Shown here piece by piece: positions 12,021-23,385 of a DNA stretch of 64,000 nt (its first letter is position 1; each line of letters begins with the position of its first letter). Below the pieces are notes generated by a model. It saw only the letters and a program-made list of their open reading frames with translations. It did not search any database and had not been told where the DNA came from. This DNA is from Chrysaora quinquecirrha (Eukaryota > Cnidaria > Scyphozoa > Semaeostomeae > Pelagiidae), in assembly GCA_014526335.1 (NCBI GenBank), contig JACTAT010000001.1:4020596-4084595 (forward strand), written 5' to 3'. The translations under genes and the position numbers were made by a program.

Positions 12021-15000
12021 ATGGCGGACGCTAATGCCGAGGCAAGCGAAGTTATACCAAGCCCAGGTGAGACATATTGTATTTGATCATCCATTTCAAC
12101 ATTTATTAACTTTGCCTGATGTATTATCAAACTGAAATTTGTATTTTTGACCTTCCCACTTGTGTGGTCTGTGTGCAAACAACGTACATTTATTCCGAGG
12201 TCAGTTTAGGACAGTTTTGTTTTGCCACCCTCTTTACTCCTCGCTTTTTATCCCCGTGCTTTCTTTTCTCTGTCACAAAACGAATAATCTAAAGAATATA
12301 ACTTTGAAGCTAGCATTAAGCTATTTCAATTTCTATAAATCTAATTATTAAACCTTTAAAGGGTTGGGTGAAAACATTTAACACGTTTCGGACCAAGAGT
12401 GTGAACTTAGGCTAGGATATGGCGCGGTTATGAGTGTAGGCGTGATGAAATCTAATGTAATTAGGCCTGAAAATTCTTTCCGATTTTGCATTCATTGCAT
12501 CCATTTCTCGGACAATAATTTTTGCTTCGACTTTGATTCGCGACGACGGTGTTCAAAGTTTACGCCCAGGTTATAAAGACCAAAGCCAGACTAAAGAATC
12601 TCATAAAAACCAGATGTCAAAAAAACCTGCACATTGAGAGAAAATCCTCATTTTAATGAAATTTGCATTTTCTTGAATTTAAAGCCTAAAACCTTAACCT
12701 TTATTGTATTAGATAAAAATAAAGAAATTTGGGTATTAAAATATATAACAGCTTCAAAGCTAATTTTTAGGAGTTGGTTTAATTTTGCTATAAATTGAAT
12801 AACATCACAACAATTTCAAATATATCTTTTGATAAAGACTTGACTAAATTTGGACTGTTTTGGTCAGTTGCACTGGTTAACTGGCATTTAACCAAACTGT
12901 GCAATTGTATAGTAAAGGAATTTGTGCTCACAGAGAAATTCATGTTAAAAAGAATGTTGAATTTTGAAACAGTTTCAATGACAGACACTGCAGATAACAA
13001 ATCTTATTTTTTTATAAGAAGTTTATGACAATTTTATAAGAAATATCAGGCTGAGATGTTTTAGAAACTTTGTCTGCTTCCTCAAAAACAACCTGAGTTG
13101 ACTGAACCTGAACAAAGCCTACCAGCCTGAGGCCCTGGTTTTGGAGAAGATAAGGGGTGATAAGATGAAGATTGTGAAAATTCAGTTTGAGAATAAGAAA
13201 CGGACAGGCTCTGAAAATTAAGTTAAGTTTTCTTACATAAAATTTGTAAATGAGGCAAAACTCGGCACCAGGAAAAAATCATTTCATCATTCTTCTCAAA
13301 TGAAAAGCCATTGTTTTCTAAAAAATTGGGATGAGGGTATTAGGACCCTTTTAGGTTTTCTGCCTGAACTCCTTGATGTTTATGAATTGCTGGATAATAA
13401 GGGATTTCTTGACATCAATTGATATGACCAGGGCATGCTTTGAACTTGTAACCTTGTGCTTTGAACGTTAACACTCTAGCAGCTGAGCTACCTTGTCACT
13501 TGCTCTCCAAGCATCCTTTAGTTGTATCACTTGCGTACACTGATGTCCGTTAATGCAGGGAGACCATTGAAGCAAATCATTGCTACGTTTTTCAGCCTTT
13601 CAGGAGATAGGATGTCACTCACTAAGAGAGCTCAAAGCTCGCTGTCATTAGATAGGCAGGAAGGAAAACCTGGCTGACAAAATTTTGCCAAACATCAGTG
13701 GAACAAACTGAATATCACAAGACATATAAGGATAGCAGAATCTCTGATGAATTTCCTAAAGTCTTATTCCTAAAATTTTTTCCTGCAGAATTCTCAGAAT
13801 CCCTCAAAATCCCAAAGCCTTTTATTTTTCAATTCCTGAAAACATGATAGGTAATATAAAATATATTGAAGTATAGCATGGAAAATTGATAAGGGAAATC
13901 TTTGTATTGTTGTTTTGTAGACAATACTCATATTATGACCACTTGAAACTCAGCAGACCACATTGTTTAACTTTACTTGCAATAATATTATCAATTTTTA
14001 AACAAATAACTTTTAAAGTTTTCATTTAACTCCCACACTAACTCTCACAGACTGACTCCAAAAAAGTCTTAGATTCTGTTGTTTGATAACCTTGTTTCTG
14101 GAGGCCATATTGGAAAGTGCAGAAACTTGAGTGATTGAGCAGCATGCTATAACTGCCGAGCCAATCTTAGCCATTCTAGTGGTGGTATCTTGATAACTAG
14201 TCTGCTGGAGCACGCCCCAGACCCTCCTAGGTGGACTCTGTTCAACCCTGTGTAACCACTCCTAGTTATTTCTCCAACTCTGCACCATTCTATGCAGCCT
14301 TAGAATTATCCTTCCTGAAAGTACCTGGTTGTACCCGGTTGTGGTCTCTGTGGTGCAGAGGTTAGCGTGCAGGGCTCATAATGAAAATATTGTGCATTTG
14401 AGCCATGGTCTTTCCATTTGTGATTGCAGAGATAACAACCTTCGGCAAGTGGCTAACACAAATGTGCCTCTCTCTACCAAGGTGTATAAATGGGCACCTG
14501 GTTGTTAGTTCCAAGGGCCCTGTGTGGCTACACCCTGCTATATGCTATATGCATCCAGACCAGGGGTGAAGCGTGCAGTCAACTGAGTAGCCCTAGGCTA
14601 GTAGCAGACTCCAAAATGACAACGTTGATAACAAAACTAACATTTAGCAGAGTACTCTACCAACTTTTTTATATTAACTTTAAAAACCAAATACTTTTCT
14701 TTATAGCTTTTTAATTTCCTTGTAGTTTCAAATGCAACAACAAGTGAAGAAGCTAAACCAACTGAAGAAACTTTGAAAGAAAACAAAGACCAAATGAAAG
14801 AAGAGGAAACAAAGGCAGAAATTGTAGACACAGAGCCTAAGGAGGGTGAGAAACTCCCTGAGGGTGAGAAGAGCCAGGAAGGTGAGAAAGGCCATGAAAG
14901 TGATGGAAAAGAGAAAGATCAAGACCATAGTGAAAAGGAGGCTAAGCCAAAGGTTCCAGGATCACCTTCAACACAGCATAAAGAAAAACCCAAGGATGAG

Positions 15001-18000
15001 CTGACTGATAAACAGAGAAAAGCTAGAATTGAAGAAATAAGAAAAAAGAAGATTGGGAATTATAAGAAAAAAGAAGATGACAGGCGTAAAGCTGTCTTTG
15101 AACGTAAAAAGAGATTAGAAGATGAAGAAAGAGCCAAAAATGAGGCCCTGATGAAAAAGCTTGCTACCTCATCTACACCTCCAAAACGTCCAGCATCTGC
15201 TCCAGCAAGGCGTGCTGTCTCATTTTCAAGTCTTTCTCATTTGCATAAGACCCATGCTGTTGCAAAAGAGATTAATATAGAGGGTAAGGCCCAAAGATCA
15301 AAAGAAACTGGCGACCAAAGTTCATCAACAGCACCAGTTGGTGAAAGGAGGAGAACACTCCCACAGAGACCTGCAAGTGCCATGGAGAGGAAGAAGACAA
15401 GCTCTTTATCTCATGAGGCTCCTGCGAAATCAAGCACAGATGCTGCCGCAAAGACCTTCAAGACCAAGGTCTGCATTTGGCAGGGCTCCTGAACCCAAAA
15501 CAAGACAGTCAATTTCAAATCTCCCCCCTCGACCATCATCAGCTGCTGCTAATAAGCCCCCTCCAAAAATATCAGAGGAGCGACTGAAGGCACTTTCAGC
15601 ACCAAAATCCAGACCATCCATGCCTGCACTCCCAGCCAAGCCTCTTGTTCCAGTGACTAAAACTCGAGAAATGAAGAAGGCAACTTCTGCTGGGAATATT
15701 CTTCATAAAGCAACACATGAAAGGCCTAAAGGACCGATACAGCCAGGCAAAAAGACTCCTGAGACTGCTGATAAGACAAAACCAAAGACTGAACATGGGG
15801 CTGCTGCTACAGCAAAGACGACAACTGTGACTAAAACGGTGACTAAGACTACTACTGTGATGAAGACCAAAGAAACTGGGAAAAAGCCTGGAACAAAGAC
15901 GCATACCCCTGAGAAGGTGGAAGTGAAACATGAAAAGGTGGAACATAGTAAAGATGGTGCAAAGAAGGCTGGACCTTCAAATGAAGAACAAGCAAAGAAA
16001 CTCTTAGCTGAGAAGAGACGACAGGTCAAGGAAGAAGCGGAAAGGAAAGCATTGGAAGAGAAAGGAAAAGCTGAAGAAGCAAGGAAAAAACTTGAGGAAG
16101 AACAGAGAATAAGAGCGGAAGAGTTGGCAAGGAGCAAGAACGGCAGAAGCAGCATCTGGAAGAACTGCAAAGGGAGGCTGAGGAAAGAGAAAGGAAGGCT
16201 CAGGAAGAGAAAGAGAGGAAGGAACAGGAAGAAAGGGAATTAATTGAAGCACAAAAAAGCAAAGACAAGAAGATATTGATAGAAAAGCACAGGAAGAAGT
16301 AGAAAGAAGAGCAAAAGAAAGAGAAGTTAAAAGACAGCAGGAAGAAGCAGATAGAATCGAAAGGAAGAAGGTAATTTTAGAAAAACGATACGTCATAATT
16401 AGTTGCGTCATTATTACGTCATTACATCGTAATTTTAGAAAAACTTTACGTCATATGTGGTTGAATTTTTTCTTCCGGGATGGATGATTGAGGTAGCTGC
16501 AAAAACCATCTGATCTGGACAAACGATCTGATATTGTTTTTCAAACATTCACAAAACATAGCCTGGCATACAAAATTCACTCAGCAATGTTTATGAAGAT
16601 CTTAGAAAACATTTTATGCTTGTATCACGCTTGCAATGCGAGCAAAGTTTTGCAACGTGGCAAAATGCATCCCCCCGTTTTTTTTGTACTGAAGAATAGT
16701 CTTTTTGAAGGAGGATTAGCAAAATTTTTGCTTAACTAGATTTCCTTAATTTCTCTTTCAGAGAGTTCAAGAGATTCTTGGTTCGAGGATAAGAGGTTCC
16801 CCTGCTGCTGATGGTGCTATTTCACCAACACCCATGTCACCAGCTAATAACGAAGAAAGATCAGGAGAAGTAAGTTTCCCTTTGTACTCTTCAGCTACAT
16901 AGACCTTAGCTGTTAGTCTCCGCTGCCCCACTACCCCAACACCCCTCTACCCCAGTTTGAACTATCTCATTTCGATGTTACCCTGGTTTAATGAGCAATA
17001 ACTGGAACTTCTAATTTGATGGCGATTGGTGTGGAAGGGAAACTCAGAAGAAAGAAAGCCTACTTACTAACTAATCATCTTGGTTATCACATTTTAACCT
17101 CGCTGAGTCAGTTACAGTATTAACTGCAAACGACTACTTTTACGCGGGGGATCCGTTGGGGTTGGAAGAGGTCTGCGGCCCGGGCTGTGAAAAGACCTGC
17201 AAAAATTTGAAATTCTCTTAATGCTTCGCCCCTAAAAGTCCTTTATGACTACATTACCCCGTGGTGCGCTCTGCCTCACAAAGGCCCTGCCTTGAACAAA
17301 CTGTTAAGCGTTATGTTCTTCATAGAAATCACCACCAATGATTGATTCAGCGGCTTCAGCAAGAGATAAAGTTCAGAAATTATTGGAAAAAACCAACGTA
17401 AATCGAATGATTCTCAAAGTAGCCTGGATGGTGACGAAGAAAATACTTTAGAGGAGGCTCAGGGTATAGAACAAACTTCGGTAGCAAATAGCACTACGTA
17501 TACGGAAACGAAACAACAGGGAACCGAACATGTGAATGGTGATAATCAGTTAGATGACCTCCTTTTCGAACCAGAACCGTCTTTAAAAGAGGCTGATATG
17601 CAAGCATTGCGTGATCTTGAACAAGAGCAAAGGGCGAATCAACATGATACTGAGGCTGATGATGAAACCGAGGCTGGTTCTGCTGAAATTGTAAAGAATG
17701 GCACCATGGATGGTGAATGCAGTCTGAATAATAACACGGCAAATAATGCAACGGTAAGCTGAGCTTTGACTTGTTTTTTCCTTATAATATTCATATTTTC
17801 CGTTCAGTAAGCCGTGCGGTTATGGCGTAGTGGTTATAGCGTTGTATCTGTGCTTGCATGGTACGTCAAAGGGTTGGGGTTCGAGCCCAGGATTCAACCT
17901 AAGCTAGTGTTTAGATTTAAGCAACGTGCTTGGCAATGATGAGTTGTGCAGGGGTATTGAACGATCTAAAATGTAAGATCGAATGGTTTCTAAGTCGATG

Positions 18001-20017
18001 TGGCTTGCTTGTGGCATTGTCATACCGCTTTGAAATCATTAAAATTGCACGAACTGAGCCAAGGTATATTCGATAAAGGTTGCATGTTTTAGGTGCTTGA
18101 TAGATAAATGAATTACATAGACGCTCTTTTTTAAGTCCCTGGGTTATTTAAATTTCAAAGTGCGTTTAAAAGAAACAATGACAACAAGAATAATTATAGA
18201 TTTTGCATTTTGTCTCATGCTCTTAGTGGCGCTTAATTAGTTAGACCTCTTAGTGGTATTGAAGCTGGTTACTTTATTATGGGCCTTATAGAGAAGGGGG
18301 TTACCTCAAAGCTTTCCTTTAAATAGCGGGTGCTCAATAAAGATGATGGGGCTTATTTCAAGTCTGGCTGTGAAGGTCCTGTGCCGTCGAGGTTTTATCC
18401 AGTGAGCATGTGGTGTCTGAGGGTTGTTAGGTCGGGGTTCGAGCTCCAGTCATGGCAGTGTAAAAGGCAAGGATCGATCTTGTTCATCGACTTCTGAGAT
18501 CCTAGCGACTGGCGCTAGATACATCATTTCACCTTCACTTATATTTCCTTCAGCAACTACGGTTTAATAGATGAATGGGCTTGATAGAGATTTTCAGGTA
18601 GTGAAACAAGTCAATTATTCTCACAGCTTATCGATCTTTCCAAATATGTGTCGATAAAGGAAAAGGAAAAACGAAGCTTTGACATAGAAAATTTTTGCAG
18701 TAATTTCAGAGAAACTCGTATCTGGAGTTTGCTGAAGAGCATTGGAAAACAATAGGGTAATGAAGGGAGAATAACACAGTTGGGTTAAAAGTTGATGTCC
18801 TAAAGATATGACTATAGGTCAACCACAATTTTGATTGAAGTGGTAGGATATTGTAGTGGATTGCATACATGTCTCTCACTACGGAGGTCCTCGGTTCAGT
18901 CCCACTCACTGCCGACCGTTGTTGACCAACGTCAGTCTTGACAGTCCTGATTCTGATTAGTTGAGGGCCTCTATATAATCCGAGAAATTTGGCGATGATG
19001 AGTTGCGCAGGGAGATTGAACGATCTAATATGTAGGATCGGTTGATTCCTAAGCGGATATGGCGCTTGCATGTGGCATTGTCATGTCGCTTACGAATCAT
19101 TACAACTGCACGAACTGAGCCATTAAGTTTCTCTTTTTAAGCCAGGCTTTTTAGCCAGCCTACTGTACGATACGATAGAACCAACGCCAACTACTTTTAA
19201 TTGCCAACTTATGAAGGAATGCTCAGACAACGCAACGTCTTCATTATCCAGGCAAAAAGTCTGGGAAAGCAAATTTAAGTACATAGTCATCGCTCAGGTC
19301 AACTACAACTGACGGTAATCAGTTGTCACAAATCGCAGAAGTAGAAGATGCCTGATAAATTACACAGCTTTACCGAATACACCTTTCTCAATTAAGAACC
19401 TTTTTTAAATATTTTTAGAAATTTCTCCTCATAAAAAACCCCATATTTGTAGTCATCACCTAAAAATTACTGGGGATTCTAAGTGGCGTGCATTTCGTGC
19501 CAGCTGTTCGAATTTCACGATAAAATTTCTCACAGATCTCGTAACTTTTTATGGCCCAAAATTTAGCATCTTAAGGAAACTTTGGCTGAATCCGAATCTG
19601 GGATTGCAATTTAAAAAAGGTGCAAACATTTTTAAAAAAATTTTTCGAAACAGAACTCTGAACTAGTATAAGATGAAGCATGTTTGGCTTAGAAAAAATC
19701 AGTGAATATATCATTTTATGTACACCCGTGCGACATTGAAATTCAGTGAGTTTGTTATTGTTTGACAGCAATTTAACCGGGGGCTCTACCTTTTTCTTCA
19801 GATTCAAGTGGAAGGAAGTGCAAAGAAAGACGAAGTTGACAAATTGTGGAACGAGGCTGAGAAAATAATGGCTGAAAACGAGGACAGTAATTTGAATAAA
19901 TCTATTGATAGCAGTGATGTAAAAAAACAAAATGACACAACTCCAGCAAGCGGAGAAAATCGCTTGTGGCTTTTAGCTGAAGGACGCATGGAAATTGATC
20001 TTGAAGAATGCTTCTAA
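12021..20017 (+). CDS. MAP7/ensconsin-family microtubule-associated protein
   Basis: MAP7 proteins bind microtubules and recruit kinesin-1. Exons: 12021-12066 (MADANAEASEVIPSPG), 14726-16370, 16762-16869, 17326-17753, 19802-20017. Features: an N-terminal basic helix ending RRKAVFERKKRLEDEERAKN, typical of the MAP7 microtubule-binding segment; a Pro/Ser/Lys linker with repeated RPASA and RPRSA motifs; a second long charged coiled coil starting EEQAKKLLAEKRRQVKEE, the Pfam MAP7 signature; then KKRVQEILGSRIRG across the exon 2/3 border and an acidic tail ending DLEECF. About 814 residues. The frame is broken in four places: about 15440-15470 (one extra base), about 16130, 16250-16260 and 17396-17402 (one base missing each). 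Reversing them closes every exon phase and removes the stops, so consensus error is likely; a decayed copy is the alternative. Confidence 0.85.
13418..13498 (-). other. tRNA-like sequence (pseudo-tRNA or SINE head)
   Basis: On the minus strand, GACAAGG and CCTGGTC can form an acceptor stem with one mismatch, and TAGCTCAGCTGCTAGA is a good D arm. The anticodon loop would have 9 nt and the T arm (CAAGTTCAAAGC) is degenerate. It lies in the first intron of the MAP7-like gene. Not a functional tRNA gene as written. Confidence 0.45.
14338..14590 (+). mobile_element. SINE family C copy
   Basis: Begins with a tRNA-like head (TCTCTGTGGTGCAGAGGTTAGC, A-box-like; TGCATTTGAGCCATGG, B-box-like). It continues with AACCTTCGGCAAGTGGCTAAC and the body CCAAGGTGTATAAATGGGCACCTGG, and ends near TAGCAGACTCC. 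The GTGTATAAATGGG..CCTGG body resembles a domain common in marine invertebrate SINEs. Single copy in this window, in the first intron of the MAP7-like gene. Confidence 0.65.
17811..18065 (+). mobile_element. SINE family B copy, head type 1
   Basis: tRNA-like head GGCGTAGTGGTTATAGC (A box) and GGGTTGGGGTTCGAGCCC (B box). The tail runs GATGATGAGTTGTGCAGG, TTGAACGATCTAA, TGGCATTGTCAT and GCACGAACTGAGCC. The same tail occurs at 18960-19123 behind a different head. Located in the last intron of the MAP7-like gene. Confidence 0.75.
18377..18538 (+). mobile_element. SINE family A copy
   Basis: Head with GTCGGGGTTCGAGC (B box), a diverged middle, then the family A end GAGATCCTAGCGACTGGCGC and CATCATTTCACCTTCACTT. 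It sits between the two family B copies in the same MAP7-like intron. Confidence 0.8.
18839..19123 (+). mobile_element. SINE family B copy, head type 2
   Basis: Head TGTAGTGGATTGCATACATG and GTCCTCGGTTCAGTCCCA (A- and B-box-like), followed by a unique connector. From about 18990 it has the shared family B tail with GATGATGAGTTGCGCAGGG, TTGAACGATCTAATATGTAG and GCACGAACTGAGCC. The tail is about 85 percent alike to the 17811 copy by eye while the heads are unrelated. Confidence 0.75.
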
Positions 20018-20189
20018 TTTCAAGGTAAATTAATTGAATTGAATTAGTAGGTAATACTTATTTGCCTTTGAAAATTTCAATACAGTTACGCATGCGCCAG
20101 ACGAAGAAGTTGACGTCACGTAATAGTTGACAGCAGCATTTTAGATACAGTAATTGTTAATATTCAAACAGGCAAATTTACAAAAATTG

Positions 20190-20322
20190 CAGTTTACCAA
20201 ACCGTTTACCAGACAGTTTACCGGACTGTTTGCCAAACAGTTTACAAGACAGTTTTCCAAATTGTTCACCGGACAGTTTACCAGGCAGTTTACGAGACAG
20301 TTTACCGGACAGTTTACCACGG
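20190..20322. repeat. CCGGACAGTTTA minisatellite, about 9-10 units
   Basis: Variants of a 12-15 bp unit (AGTTTACCGGAC, AGTTTACCAGAC, AGTTTACAAGAC) follow one another without interruption about 170 bp downstream of the MAP7-like stop codon. It may lie in the 3' UTR. Unit length alternates between 12 and 15. Confidence 0.85.
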
Positions 20323-20535
20323 GGCCCCTCTGTTACATGGTCTTTCACATAACTCAGTAAATGACCGACGCTGTTTTAGCAATGGATGTTGGGAAAATTC
20401 CCCTTATCAACACAGGAATGGCCAAGATATGCGAATAGAACTAAAAATCCACAAGACTGACGCTGGTAGGCCGTCTCAGTCTTGGAAATTAGCCGTCTGA
20501 TATCGTTTTAACACAAAATGTTCCTAATGTGTAAT

Positions 20536-21073
20536 AATCTAAAACGATCAAAATTGTTAGTCGGACATCTGAAATTTCTTCTTGTCAAACGCCGTTTGGC
20601 TATGTCGCAGACTATGACTCGTTATTGCTTGTAGCAAGTACAAGATGTTTTTGAAGTTTTTGAAAATATTGCTTAGCAAATTCTGCCTGTCTATAGCTTG
20701 TCGAGTGATGTTTTGTGACGTTGCCAAACGGCAATGGTATGGCCCAGACCAAACGATCAAACGTTGTTTCTCAAATATTTGAACTTCACGCATCAAGTAA
20801 TGTTTGAACGTTTGGCCACGTCACAAAACATTGCTTGACAAGCATTGAATTAGCAAAACGCGTTTTGCCATGTTTTCGAAAAATTTCAGAAACATTTTTT
20901 GCTTAACGCTAGCAAAAATGAAGCTTTGTTTAGTAATGTGGCCAAACGGTAAAAGATTTTGCTTTGCAAGCAAATTAAAAATTTTTGACAAACAATGTTT
21001 GGTCGTTTGGCCAAGGCCTAAAGGATATCTCAAATTTTTGATAAATAATGTTTAATTGTTAGGCTGGGGCCTA
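20536..21073. mobile_element. Family M inverted-repeat sequence (AAACATTGTTTG type)
   Basis: Begins with a diverged AAACGATCAAAATTG and ends ATGTTTAATTGTTAGGCTGGGGCC. In between are many self-complementary blocks (CAAACATTTGA, GCCAAACGGTCAAACA and their reverse complements, GTCACAAAACATT). It is longer than the compact 32703-32959 copy and probably consists of two or more nested copies. Confidence 0.7.
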
Positions 21074-21666
21074 AGATTAGGTTTTAATTGGATTCTGATA
21101 CTGGGTGACATTCATTTTGATGGCCAGCGTGGCCTACATCTACTGTACTCATGCTTATTATGTAGCTACTCCATGAGCTGATCAAACGTATTGCTTTGCA
21201 TTGCTTCAGGACATTTTCCCTGCATTCTAGGCGTCTTGATAGGATCCGTTAGCGAGGATGGACTCACCGATTATCCGAAATTGTCCGATTAGTCCCATTC
21301 TTGCTGTAGTAGTAGCGAAACTAGGCATTCTGCGTTTGCAGATTTTTATTTATGTTTTTCAAGAACTTTCATTAGTTTGTGATGAAAGCATACGAACAGT
21401 TAATTTAGTGTTCATGTTCATGTGTGACTTCATTGTGATTATTCAGTATAAAGTTTGTAATTTTTCCATGTTAATTAATTGCTTTGTTATAAGTTTATCA
21501 ATTGATTAGTTAATAAGTCAGACATTAGATTGCTTTTACCTACTGTATATTCCGGCGATGTTCTTGCATGTAGTAGTAATGATGTCGAATCCAATACTCT
21601 ATCCTATGCCCAGAATGAGACTCCTTAAGGCCCCGTTAACAATAGAAGGTGCTGTGGCGTTGTGAA

Positions 21667-21836
21667 GGTGCTGTGGCGTCGTGGTGTAATCCAGCTGACT
21701 TGTGATGTCAGAAGCTCAGTGTGGTCAGGGTTCGAGCCCAGCCACGGTAGCGTCACAGCCAGGGTCGAGATCTCGATTAGTTAACCTACTACTGAGATCC
21801 TAGCGACTGGCGCTAAAACACCATTTCACCTTCACC
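21667..21836 (+). mobile_element. SINE family A, best-preserved copy
   Basis: Full order of family parts: GTGGCGTCGTGGTGTAATCC (A-box region), GGTCAGGGTTCGAGCCCAGC (B box), GTAGCGTCACAGCCAGGGTC, TCTCGATTAGTTAACCTAC, TGAGATCCTAGCGACTGGCG, then ACACCATTTCACCTTCACC. A duplicated AGGTGCTGTGGCGT just upstream (21647-21660) suggests a second truncated start or a slippage event. No A tail is visible; the end is CACCTT-rich. Confidence 0.85.
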
Positions 21837-23385
21837 TTTCACACTATACCGGATAGCTATCGGAGTGCGGCGCCTTGTCTTAGTGATTTTGATATCACCA
21901 TCAACTACAAAACACGGAGTGAAAATCACTCCAATTTTTGGAGCGTTTCGTATCGGATAGCTTTGGCATAGTGTAAAGTTATAAACACCAACCCTATCCG
22001 ATACGAAAATTTCCATTAAGACAAAGGGATTTCTGAGGGATTTCCAAGAACACAAAACACTGAAGTGAATTACCCCTCTCTTTCGCGTTTGCCAAAATTT
22101 CGCAGTTTTGGGGCCTAGGTATCTTCAAGGCCTGTTGTAATAGGCCCTCTTCACAAGTCTCTGCTATTCTCCTCAGAATAAGAATGAACAGGTCGCTAAT
22201 AAGCGACCCTCTTCCTGAGCTGCCATTAACCACAACAACAGCAACAACAGTTGCAATAAATGAAAAGTTGAATTCGCATGTGCGGATAATCCACGCGCGG
22301 CTCTTTCCCAGGCCTTTTCGCAACACAATCAAATCAAGGAAAACGCTTTCTGAAATCAAGGTGAAATGTTGGTTGTTTCAGCATAGATGTTTGCAAACAT
22401 TAGAGAAATTTATTGGGCGGAAGGTTCCTGAATTTGTCCTCAGACAACAGTTTGCTTATCCCCCCTTATATCTTCTGCTGCCCCCTGTATTTTTCAATTC
22501 TTTTTTCTTTGCCTTTTAATTATTATCTTCTGAAAAACAATCCTACTTAAGTTTTATTTTTAATCCCATTGTTTGATATAATGAATTCTTTGCTTTCCTT
22601 GTCAATTCATGAAAAAAAAAACAAAGTAAAGTAGGAAATGAAGCCAAAAGTCACATTTCATCAATCGGAAAGAAAGATGGTCAGATTTGGATGAACTGAA
22701 AATCTCTTCAATCTCAAGTTCTAGATTTATAGATATTTCAAAAAAGGTAAGATCATTAAATAGAAAATTTCTTCATAACTTGATGCCTTTTTTGTATATC
22801 ATTTCAAACATTTTTATTTCACAAAAAAGGATAGGTAGGTAGTGTTTATACCTCGAAAACATTTGACGAAATTTGATTGTAAAATGTTTTCAAAACACAT
22901 TCTTCTGATGTTACCCCATCAATAAATGTTTTTAGTAAAATTACCCAGCTTTGTGTTTTACACTTTGTTTTTTATTTCTATCTTTTATAGTAGTTTTTTC
23001 TCAACTGGATCTTGTTTGAGTGTTTTAATTTGTTTTTATACACCATAATCAATCCTTTTCTGTCCTCAATTCATCGAGTCTTATTGATTTTTAAGTCTTT
23101 TTTCTTAGATAAGATTTTTGTTGAAGTTGTCATGGGAAAATTAATAATGGTGGTTTTTTGAAGATTTATTTGCCTTCCGCAGACTGTGAAAATGCCCGTA
23201 GGCTTCCACACAATACCTCAAAAGTTTGCTTCGAAAAACGACAAACTTTCATTCAAACAAACTACAAATGACCAGCGTTCACAAATCTTTTTTAGTCTTA
23301 TCGTTCTTATTGCAGAAAAATATCCGTTGAGCTTAAAATATCTTGGTTTTGCTGAAAAGTAACAAAGTTGAAAATCTGTAGAATT

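Larger units (their letters stand above)
20018..23385. other. Intergenic region between the MAP7-like gene and NOX
   Basis: No supported gene. In order: 3' flank of the MAP7-like gene, a CCGGACAGTTTA minisatellite (20190-20322), a large array of family M inverted-repeat sequence (20536-21073), a full SINE family A copy (21667-21836), an ACAACAGCAACAACAG microsatellite near 22230, and AT-rich DNA leading to the NOX start. Confidence 0.6.

Noticed and set aside
15430..16411. Long minus-strand frames rich in Ser, Phe and Leu
   Set aside because: Shadow frames of the Lys/Glu-rich MAP7-like coding exon.
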